A DNA stretch of 11,010 nt from NCBI GenBank assembly GCA_002508705.1, contig DAYL01000022.1, positions 1-11,010 on the forward strand. The letters are read 5' to 3'. Positions 5,950 to 11,010 of this stretch are shown here, piece after piece. The stretch is from Methanoculleus sp. UBA374 (GTDB lineage: Archaea; Halobacteriota; Methanomicrobia; Methanomicrobiales; Methanoculleaceae). Position 1 is the stretch's first letter. Every line of letters begins with the position of its first letter. The notes beneath the pieces were generated by a model that was not told the DNA's origin, searched no databases, and was given only the letters and a program-made list of their open reading frames with translations. The translations under genes were made by a program, and so were the position numbers.

Positions 5950-6390
5950 TCACGCCGGGCGGGGCCGGTGCCGCATCGCCGGGATCACCCGCGCTACCCG
6001 TGCGGCGCCTCCTTCACGGCGGAGTTCGGTGTGCACCCGGGCATGGCAGATGCCGCAGAGAGTAAGCAGGTTCTCCGGGTCGTCGTTTGTGGGGTCGAGG
6101 TCGATGTGGTGGACGTGGAGGTCCGCCGTCGCCCCGCAGACCGCACAGGCTCCGCCGTCACGGTCAAGGACGGCCGTCCGGACCTCCCGCCACCCCCGAA
6201 GTCCGTACTTCGCCCGCGCCCGTATCCGGACGCCGAACTCCTCGCAGAAGACGGCGCCTTCCTCCCGGACGGCGAACGGACACCGGCAGCAGAGGCGGAC
6301 GAAACCGTTCCGGTCCGGGCGGCCGTCGCAGAGGGGGGAAGCGTGCGTGCGGTCGAATGCATCGAGATCGAGCTGCAGGTCAACGGTCAT
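5950..6390 (-). CDS. Small HNH endonuclease
   Basis: A 146-residue protein whose C-terminal half is a compact HNH nuclease fold. The zinc-binding pairs are C82xxC85 and C112xxC115. The catalytic block LHVHHIDLDP (91-100) is followed by DDPENLLTLC (103-112) and CHARVH (115-120). These supply the expected metal-binding and general-base histidines and the central asparagine, so it looks catalytically intact. The N-terminal half has five more cysteines (21, 34, 35, 37, 49), which may form a second metal site. HNH proteins of this size cut DNA in restriction, recombination, homing or repair; none of these roles is shown here. It starts 28 bases after the stop of the membrane protease on the same strand, suggesting co-transcription. 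No methyltransferase or intron lies nearby. Confidence 0.83.
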   Translation of the reverse strand: MTVDLQLDLDAFDRTHASPLCDGRPDRNGFVRLCCRCPFAVREEGAVFCEEFGVRIRARAKYGLRGWREVRTAVLDRDGGACAVCGATADLHVHHIDLDPTNDDPENLLTLCGICHARVHTELRREGGAARVARVIPAMRHRPRPA

Positions 6391-6418
6391 GCCAGAGGAT
6401 CTCTTGCGGGATGCCCGA

Positions 6419-7249
6419 TTACTCTTTCTTCTCCTCCCGGTAAGGCACCGGGACGTAGGCGACCGACGGGCGACGGGGCATCGCCTGCAAAAAAAGGTCC
6501 ATTAACCGGTAGATCCCGGCGGGCATGCCGGTGGTGACGGGAAGCCCGAGGTCCCGGGCCTGCTCGAGGGTGATCGGGCGGTCGTGGGTCCACGCCCCTT
6601 CCGTGAGCAGGCGTGCAAGATTGACCGCCCGCCCGGTCTCCATCCGATCCCGGAGCAGGTCGGCCACGAACTCCCGCATCTGGTTCTGGGCCTTCGCTGC
6701 GATGTCGACCAGAATGAAGGTCTTATCCTCGATCTCCTCCGGCGGTTTCAGGTGCGGGACCCGCAGGATCGATGCCGCCGGGTAATCGCCGACCCGGGGA
6801 TCGACCGGGCCGAGCACGGCGTTCTCGTCCATCGCCACTTCGTCGGCGGCGAGGCAGAGGAGCGTCCCGCCCGACATGGCGTAGTGCGGGACAAAGACCG
6901 TCACCTTCCCCCGGTGGCGCCGGAGCGCCATTGCAATCTGTTCGGCGGAGAGGACCAGGCCGCCGGGGGTGTGGACGATGAAGTCGATCGGCATCTCCGG
7001 TGCCGTGAGCCGGATCGCCCGGAGGATCTCCTCGGAGTCGGTGATGTCGATGTAGCGGAAGAGCGGGATGCCCAGAAAGCCGATCTGCTCCTGCCGGTGG
7101 ATGAGGGCGATGACCCGGGTCCGGCGCTCGGCTTCGAGCGCCCTGATAGCCCGCAGGCGGCGGGCCAGGGTCATCTGCTGCTGGATGACCGGCACTGCGA
7201 AGATGAGAAGAGCAACGGCGACGAGGAGTACGATCCAGATCTCGGGCAT
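6419..7249 (-). CDS. Membrane-anchored Clp-fold serine protease (SDH family)
   Basis: A 276-residue protein of the SDH/SppA-like group, serine proteinases with the ClpP/crotonase fold. Residues 4-20 form one hydrophobic N-terminal anchor. A basic, probably coiled stretch (28-50) leads into the Clp-fold domain. Oxyanion-region motif HTPGGLVLSAEQIA lies at 93-106, the likely nucleophile Ser126 is in HYAMSGGTLL (122-131), and the conserved LGPVDPR follows at 146-152. Family members are thought to cut membrane or misfolded proteins; the substrate here is unknown. A GTG 18 bases upstream (7267) is in frame. The ATG at 7249 is preferred because AGGTG lies five bases before it and because translation then starts directly at the membrane anchor. 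It sits between DNA polymerase IV (79-nt gap) and the HNH gene (28-nt gap), all on the minus strand. Confidence 0.82.
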   Translation of the reverse strand: MPEIWIVLLVAVALLIFAVPVIQQQMTLARRLRAIRALEAERRTRVIALIHRQEQIGFLGIPLFRYIDITDSEEILRAIRLTAPEMPIDFIVHTPGGLVLSAEQIAMALRRHRGKVTVFVPHYAMSGGTLLCLAADEVAMDENAVLGPVDPRVGDYPAASILRVPHLKPPEEIEDKTFILVDIAAKAQNQMREFVADLLRDRMETGRAVNLARLLTEGAWTHDRPITLEQARDLGLPVTTGMPAGIYRLMDLFLQAMPRRPSVAYVPVPYREEKKE

Positions 7250-7329
7250 ACCGGCACCTGTGCGCACCCCCGGTAAAGAAGGTTCGCCCAGAGGGGATCA
7301 CGACGCCCGCCCGCACCGGCGCCGGGAGA

Positions 7330-8451
7330 CTATCCGGGAGTTACGTCGGGCGTCTCTCCAGGGTATGCTCCATAGGAGAGGAACTCAGCGATCGACGTCT
7401 GCCGGGTCCGGCCCCCTTCGAGCGTCGAGAGCCTGACCCCGATAAGCCGGACGGGTTCGCCGTTGAGGAACGGCAGGAGCAGCACGGCTGCGGCACGCCG
7501 GATCGTCTCCGGGTCGCCGGTGAACCGCGGGAGCGTCCGGGACCGGGTATGCGTCTGGAATCCGCGGTACCGGACCTTGACGGTGACGGTCCGGCACCGC
7601 AGGCCGTCGGCCCGAAGCGTTCCCGCGACGTCGTCCGCGAGACCCGTCAGGGTCCCGGAGAGGACGGACGGGTCGGCGGTGTCCGCTTCGAACGTCGTCT
7701 CCCGGGAGATGGACTTGCATTCCTCTCGATCCCGCACCTCGCTGTCGTCGATGCCCCGGGCGAGGCGGTGTACCAGGACGCCGGCTCGCCCGAACCGGGT
7801 GATGAGGTCCTGGACGTCGCGGCGTGCAAGGTCGCCGACGGTCAGGATACCCATCTTCCGGAGGTCCTCGCCGGTCTTCTTCCCGACGCCCGGGATCTTC
7901 TCCACCGGCAGGGGGGCAAGGAACGCCGCAACCTCTCCTGGCGGGACGACCGTCAGCCCGTCGGGTTTCCGGTAGTCGGAGGCGATCTTGGCCACGGCCT
8001 TGCCAGGGGCGACGCCGACCGAGCAGGTGAGCCCCGTCTCTTCCCGGATCTCCCGCTTGATTGCGGCCGCAAGGGTTCCCGCCGCCGCGAAACTCCCGGT
8101 ATCGCTGACGTCGAGGTAGGCCTCGTCGATGCTCACCTGCTCGATGCGGCCGGCATGCCGGGAAAGGAGAGCCATGATCCCGCCCGAGACCCGGGAGTAG
8201 AGCGGGCGGTCCACCGGGAGGTAGACGCCGTGCGGGCAGAGGTCGTACGCCCGGGAGATCGGCATGCCGGAGTGAACGCCGTACCGGCGGGCCTCGTAGG
8301 AGCAGGTGCTCACGACCCCCCGGCCAGCCCCGCCCTTCGGGTCGGCGCCCACGATCACCGGCCTCCCGGCAAGGGACGGGTTGCGGCGGACCTCTATGGA
8401 AGCAAAGAAACTGTCCATATCCACGTGCAGAATGATCCGGCCGGCTGTCAC
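7330..8451 (-). CDS. dinB: DNA polymerase IV (Y-family translesion polymerase)
   Basis: A Y-family polymerase that copies past damaged bases with low fidelity. Counting from the GTG at 8451, the protein has 373 residues. Catalytic Asp11 is in ILHVDMDSFFASIE (7-20), with Phe16 at the steric-gate position. Asp109 and Glu110 are in VSIDEAYLD (106-114). A helix-hairpin-helix segment, VEKIPGVGKKTGEDL, lies at 183-197, and the little-finger domain runs to about 345. Near the C-terminus QTSIAEFL (351-358) fits the PCNA-interacting box Qxx(I/L)xxFx, as expected for an archaeal translesion polymerase. The frame is open upstream to 8622, but the GTG at 8451 is preferred. It has a GGGGAGGG ribosome binding site, a TATA box at 8498-8506 and the family's usual N-terminal length. 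The protease and HNH genes follow on the same strand. Confidence 0.93.
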   Translation of the reverse strand: MTAGRIILHVDMDSFFASIEVRRNPSLAGRPVIVGADPKGGAGRGVVSTCSYEARRYGVHSGMPISRAYDLCPHGVYLPVDRPLYSRVSGGIMALLSRHAGRIEQVSIDEAYLDVSDTGSFAAAGTLAAAIKREIREETGLTCSVGVAPGKAVAKIASDYRKPDGLTVVPPGEVAAFLAPLPVEKIPGVGKKTGEDLRKMGILTVGDLARRDVQDLITRFGRAGVLVHRLARGIDDSEVRDREECKSISRETTFEADTADPSVLSGTLTGLADDVAGTLRADGLRCRTVTVKVRYRGFQTHTRSRTLPRFTGDPETIRRAAAVLLLPFLNGEPVRLIGVRLSTLEGGRTRQTSIAEFLSYGAYPGETPDVTPG

Positions 8452-8497
8452 TCCAGGAACCCCTCCCCGATCTCTCGAAAGAGTGTTGGCAATCCGG

Positions 8498-8506
8498 CGA
8501 TATAGG
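8498..8506 (-). promoter_or_regulatory. TATA box of the DNA polymerase IV gene
   Basis: On the minus strand CCTATATCG predicts transcription from about 8476, leaving a 25-base leader that contains GGGGAGGG shortly before the GTG at 8451. No SOS-like or other damage-response operator is recognisable. Confidence 0.55.
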
Positions 8507-8795
8507 AGGTTTGGTGGGGTGTGTGGGAAGATGCGATCCTGAAAGAGGGGTTGCACGGGTGCCGGATGTGGGGCGGGAGCGTTCGGGGGGACGACGCGCG
8601 CGCGCAACAGCCAGCAGGCCACCCGCGCAACTCACGGCCGGCTCCCGGGGCGGACACGATAGAAGAAATGCGCTTCGTATCCCTCGCGTGCGGAGGTCGG
8701 TCGGTGGAGAGGGTGCGACGGCGCGAACCTCCCTTTCTCGAAAGTGAATATTGCTCCATACGCTCTCCGATCGGTCCCCCATTAAACAAAAATAT
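8507..8795. other. Non-coding spacer between divergent promoters
   Basis: About 290 GC-rich bases separate the polymerase promoter (minus) from the pilin promoter (plus). Open frames crossing it have no recognisable domain. It contains an alternating CG run of 11 bases (8595-8605), which can favour Z-DNA, and several G-rich strings. The last 30 or so bases turn AT-rich as the pilin promoter begins. I see no RNA gene. Confidence 0.6.
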
Positions 8796-8844
8796 TTGTG
8801 TTAATAAAATTAAAAATGATCAATTTTAAATAGATTTAACACAA
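8796..8844 (+). promoter_or_regulatory. Pilin promoter inside a nested dyad
   Basis: TTTTAAATAG (8824-8832) is the probable TATA box, giving a transcript start near 8854 and a leader of about 54 bases. The promoter lies within two nested inverted repeats. The outer arms TTGTGTTAA (8796-8804) and TTAACACAA (8836-8844) are a perfect nine-base match. The inner arms TAAAATT (8805-8811) and AATTTTA (8822-8828) are a perfect seven-base match. A dimeric regulator bound here would cover the TATA box, so repression or switching of the pilin genes is plausible. The AT-rich composition raises the chance of coincidental inner-arm pairing. Confidence 0.55.
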
Positions 8845-8907
8845 GCGTACTTTCGTTGTGCGGAGTCCGGGCCCTCTCCACACAGCACTGAAAAATGGAG
8901 GAACGGA

Positions 8908-9513
8908 ATGAAGAAAATTTGGAAAGAGGACGCCGTATCACCCGTGATCGGCGTCATGCTCATGCTGGTGGTGACCATTATCATCGCCGCAGTAGTGAGC
9001 GCGTTTGCCGGCGGGATTGCGGGGGACGGCGCGAAAACCGCACCGGCCGCTGCGATCAGCGTCGGATTCCTGGAGGATGACGGGGGCATGGGGCCGGACA
9101 ATGTCGCGAGGAAGATGACGTTCGAGCACCTGAGCGGCGATGCGATCCTCACGAAGGACATCGAGATCGTCACCTACTACACGCTGACGAACGGGACGGT
9201 CATCAAGCACACACAGACGCCTGCCAGCGAGGCCACGGATCTTTATGGGTCGGGCGGCGTCAGCCGTGTACCGTTCATCAACGATCAGTCGTTAGGGCGG
9301 GCCAGTGACAATCCCCTGACCGACTTCGGCAACTACACCTGGAAGGCCGGGGGTATCCTGAGCACCGGAGGAGACCGGGGGACCAGCGCCCTCCTTGGAT
9401 TCGATGTCACCGACCCGGACAACAGATTCGGCTCCGGATCGGTCGTTGACGTCAAGATCCTTCATACCCCGAGCGGGAAGTACATCTACGACAAAGAGGT
9501 GATTGTAGCATGA
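8908..9513 (+). CDS. Archaeal type IV pilin, first of two
   Basis: A 201-residue archaeal pilin precursor (Pilin_N/DUF1628 type). The N-terminus MKKIWKEDAVSPVIGVMLML contains a short charged leader, a prepilin-peptidase site expected around Ala9/Val10, and a long hydrophobic helix to about residue 36. That helix packs in the filament core and is followed by a glycine turn. The rest (about 40-201) is a hydrophilic, Gly/Ser/Thr/Asp-rich exposed domain with NxS/T sites such as NGT and NYT that could be glycosylated; it contains no cysteine. GGAGG lies six bases before the ATG. Its stop codon overlaps the ATG of the second pilin by four bases (ATGA), so the two are surely co-transcribed and translationally coupled. 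Assembly genes (ATPase, platform protein, peptidase) are not in this window. The subunit could serve in adhesion or surface contact. Confidence 0.87.
   Translation: MKKIWKEDAVSPVIGVMLMLVVTIIIAAVVSAFAGGIAGDGAKTAPAAAISVGFLEDDGGMGPDNVARKMTFEHLSGDAILTKDIEIVTYYTLTNGTVIKHTQTPASEATDLYGSGGVSRVPFINDQSLGRASDNPLTDFGNYTWKAGGILSTGGDRGTSALLGFDVTDPDNRFGSGSVVDVKILHTPSGKYIYDKEVIVA
8948..8978 (+). repeat. Pilin leader repeat, copy 1
   Basis: These 31 bases, coding for the start of the hydrophobic pilin helix, are identical to 9547-9577 in the second pilin gene. Over 78 bases around them there are nine mismatches and a single amino-acid change (Ile to Val). The downstream bodies of the two genes are dissimilar. 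Tandem duplication, gene conversion or strong constraint on the helix could each explain this. Confidence 0.8.
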
Positions 9514-10130
9514 AGACAGTTGGAGATTCTGCAGTCTCGCCGGTCGTCGGCGTCATGCTCATGCTGGTGGTGACCATCATCATCGCCGCGGTGGTGAGCG
9601 CGTTTGCCGGAGGCCTGACATCGGACAGCAGCAAAGCCCCGCAGGCCACGCTCTCCGTGACCGGCGTCATCGAGGGTATCGAGGACACGGCCGAGGATGA
9701 CTGGGTCCCGACTTATCCTGCTAACTTCACCGCCAAGAACGGGCTGCTCTTCGAGCATAAGGGCGGCGATGGCTTCGCCCTCTCCGGCATCTATGTCCAG
9801 ATACAGAGCCAGGACACCAAGTACGACATAAGCTCCTACGATAAGCTGCCCGCGGCGAATTGCACCGGTCCCGATGTGACGTCCTACCTCGTGGAGGTCG
9901 GCGACAACGACGGGTATATCTCCCCGGGCGACAAGTTCATGCTCTATGCGGACAATTGCCGCATCGACCATGACCCGACGTATGGCTTCAACCACGCACC
10001 CCAGATCTCCTGGAAGCCCGAAGGCGCAGAAGGCGGGATCGCCGCATACCTGAACACTCTGATCGAGTACAAGATCATCGACAAAGCAAGCGGCAAGGCC
10101 ATCCAGTCCGGGTCCCTTACGCTGCATTAA
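9510..10130 (+). CDS. Archaeal type IV pilin, second of two
   Basis: A 206-residue pilin precursor with the same N-terminal module as its upstream neighbour: MKTVGDSAVSPVVGVMLMLV, peptidase site expected near Ala8/Val9, hydrophobic helix to about residue 35, then FAGGL. The exposed domain is different and acidic. It contains two cysteines (in NCTGPD and DNCRID), which could form a disulfide in the extracellular filament, and possible N-glycosylation sites NFT and NCT. The segment VEVGDNDGYISPGDKFMLY resembles a module common in archaeal pilin bodies. The ATG overlaps the preceding stop codon, so translation is coupled. The two proteins may form a heteropolymeric filament or provide major and minor subunits; the sequence does not say which. 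Confidence 0.86.
   Translation: MKTVGDSAVSPVVGVMLMLVVTIIIAAVVSAFAGGLTSDSSKAPQATLSVTGVIEGIEDTAEDDWVPTYPANFTAKNGLLFEHKGGDGFALSGIYVQIQSQDTKYDISSYDKLPAANCTGPDVTSYLVEVGDNDGYISPGDKFMLYADNCRIDHDPTYGFNHAPQISWKPEGAEGGIAAYLNTLIEYKIIDKASGKAIQSGSLTLH
9547..9577 (+). repeat. Pilin leader repeat, copy 2
   Basis: Identical over 31 bases to 8948-8978 and in the same position relative to its own gene. See that entry for the wider comparison. Confidence 0.8.
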
Positions 10131-10183
10131 GCCGTCGTGGTGAGAGGTGCGGAGAACTTCTCCCCCCTCTTCATCCCTGAAGC

Positions 10184-10208
10184 GCCGGGGCAGACGAACC
10201 GCCCCGGC
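10184..10208 (+). terminator. Hairpin downstream of the pilin genes
   Basis: GCCGGGGC (10184-10191), a nine-base loop and GCCCCGGC (10201-10208) form a perfect eight-pair GC stem about 55 bases after the second pilin stop. No T-tract follows, so it may protect the mRNA 3' end rather than terminate transcription. Confidence 0.4.
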
Positions 10209-10610
10209 TGCACGGCCCTCCAGACCACTACGAGACGATGAGGCCCTTTCTCCTGCCGGCTTTTGCAGGGTGCGCCACCATGGGGAGGCGGATGCAGTTA
10301 TCTTCATCGTCCCCTCCACGCCCGCCCGAACCCCCGTCCGGCAGAGTGTGACCGCCGTTACTCATTACGAAAGCGGGCCCGATGCCGCCCGGAAGATGCC
10401 CGGCCCTTAACCCCGGGTATCCCCCATTGCATTCCCTCCCGTCCGGATGCGAGCATGCCGCATGTGATCCAAGGCAGAGGTCGGCAAGCGGAATTTTCGC
10501 GTATTCACCGCTCTTGAGGAGCACGAGCGCCTTGCCCCACCCAATGAAAGCTCAAAGGAGCACTTGAAATCGGACTTTGTGTTATTGAAATGGATTACAG
10601 TAATACGTGG

Positions 10611-10629
10611 GCGAGTGAGAACCACTCGC
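10611..10629 (-). terminator. Hairpin downstream of mcrA
   Basis: GCGAGTG (10611-10617), loop AGAAC and CACTCGC (10623-10629) form a perfect seven-pair stem about 85 bases beyond the mcrA stop on the minus strand. Closer to the stop, a run of five T on that strand (10693-10697) is itself a plausible archaeal termination signal. Either or both could end the mcr transcript. Confidence 0.4.
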
Positions 10630-10713
10630 TCCACCTTATCCGTCTGATCGGCAGGAATGTTTGCGATCGCGGGATTTTGAGGACGTGCAACTAAAAAGGG
10701 GTTATGGAGGGGT

Positions 10714-11010
10714 TTACCGGGCCGGGATGATGAGCGAGCGCTCGCCGGCGGGCATAAACTCGCGGATTGCACCCTTCGCGAACTCGCGGCGCGGTTCGGA
10801 GAAGTCGAACTTCAGGGCGGGGTCGGCGAAGCAGACCTTCACGAGCGGGCTGTAGCAGAACGCGTCGGCGCGGCCGTAGTGAGCGCCCGCGACGATTGCG
10901 GCGTATTCTCCCTGGTGTCCGACGTTCATCGCGTAGTTCGGGTAGTTCGGGCCACGCAGTTCTCCCATCAGACCGCGGTCGGACTCCATGGAGAGCGAGT
11001 TTGCGGAGCC
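10714..11010 (-). CDS. mcrA: Methyl-coenzyme M reductase alpha subunit, C-terminal part
   Basis: The last 98 residues of McrA, cut by the right edge of the window. McrA is the catalytic subunit of the enzyme that releases methane from methyl-coenzyme M and coenzyme B using coenzyme F430. Diagnostic sequence is GSANSLS, then [19 protein letters not shown], then [17 protein letters not shown] and a C-terminal [16 protein letters not shown]. The frame is open through the edge, so this is a truncation by the window and not a broken gene. The stop is TAA at 10714-10716. mcrA is normally the last gene of the mcrBDCGA operon, which agrees with the non-coding spacer that follows. Its presence fixes the host as a methanogen, or at least an archaeon with Mcr. 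Confidence 0.97.
   Translation of the reverse strand, partial: GSANSLSMESDRGLMGELRGPNYPNYAMNVGHQGEYAAIVAGAHYGRADAFCYSPLVKVCFADPALKFDFSEPRREFAKGAIREFMPAGERSLIIPAR

Larger units (their letters stand above)
10131..10713. other. Non-coding spacer between pilins and mcrA
   Basis: About 580 bases lie between the convergent ends of the pilin pair and the mcr operon. No open frame here has a domain or a good start; the longest minus-strand frame (10228-10524) begins at GTG without a ribosome binding site. Visible structure includes a perfect hairpin at 10184-10208, a second at 10611-10629, the palindrome ATTACAGTAAT at 10594-10604 and a T-tract after mcrA. The part from about 10480 to 10700 is less GC-rich than the coding regions. 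A small RNA cannot be excluded but nothing specific supports one. Confidence 0.6.

Noticed and set aside
7549..8505. Plus-strand frame of 318 codons opposite DNA polymerase IV
   Set aside because: It is antisense to a well-supported gene and has no recognisable motif or ribosome binding site.
8595..8605. Alternating CG run as a functional Z-DNA switch
   Set aside because: Eleven bases in a GC-rich spacer are too little to claim a function.
8452..8622. Upstream extension of DNA polymerase IV to 8622
   Set aside because: The extra 57 residues are Pro/Arg-rich, unlike the family, and include the TATA box. The GTG at 8451 has a good ribosome binding site.
7385..8782. Long minus-strand open frame of 465 codons overlapping DNA polymerase IV
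   Set aside because: It is an off-frame shadow of a GC-rich gene: Arg/Pro/Gly-rich, with no domain, while the other frame has all polymerase motifs.
10228..10524. Minus-strand frame of 98 codons between the pilins and mcrA
   Set aside because: It starts at GTG without a ribosome binding site, is Gly/Pro/His-rich with no recognisable motif, and lies in a structured spacer.
10594..10604. Palindrome ATTACAGTAAT as an operator
   Set aside because: It lies far from any gene start, in the converging 3' ends of two operons, and is short enough to occur by chance.

Overview
The window comes from a methanogenic archaeon, most likely a high-GC member of the Methanomicrobiales such as Methanoculleus. 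The strongest evidence is the right edge, where the minus strand encodes the unmistakable C-terminus of methyl-coenzyme M reductase alpha subunit (McrA). Archaeal type IV pilins, TATA-box promoters in AT-rich spacers, and an AblB-like acetyltransferase agree with this. The genus is inferred from GC content and protein flavour, not from a search.

Left part (1-1700): about 735 bases without a convincing gene, then a Yip1-family membrane protein (736-1431). Two related, non-coding elements of 220 bp (386-605) and 189 bp (1436-1624) lie in the same orientation on either side of that gene. Each has related imperfect terminal inverted repeats and an internal GC hairpin, so they look like MITE-type or decayed insertion-sequence elements. 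A third, separate inverted-repeat pair lies at 81-345.

Middle-left (1697-4841): a divergent, apparently orphan AblB-type acetyltransferase whose acetyl-CoA-binding motif has lost its glycine; a geranylgeranyl-reductase-family flavoprotein (2769-3980); and, convergent with it across 6 nt, a MerR/GyrI-like regulator (3987-4841, minus).

Middle-right (4973-8451, all minus strand): a protein made of seven TPR units, then DNA polymerase IV, a membrane-anchored Clp-fold serine protease and a small HNH endonuclease. The last three run in the order polymerase, protease, nuclease and are closely spaced (79 and 28 nt). They end at a hairpin plus T-tract terminator at 5887-5919.

Right part (8500-11010): a roughly 450-nt spacer holds divergent promoters for the polymerase (minus) and for two overlapping archaeal pilin genes (plus). 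The pilin promoter lies inside a nested AT-rich dyad. A 583-nt non-coding spacer then leads to the end of mcrA.

Most of the window is ordinary chromosomal content. The least explained parts are the paired mobile-like elements, the altered AblB paralogue and the pilin promoter dyad with its two-pilin cassette. I see no CRISPR array, tRNA, rRNA, complete transposase or obvious defence island.
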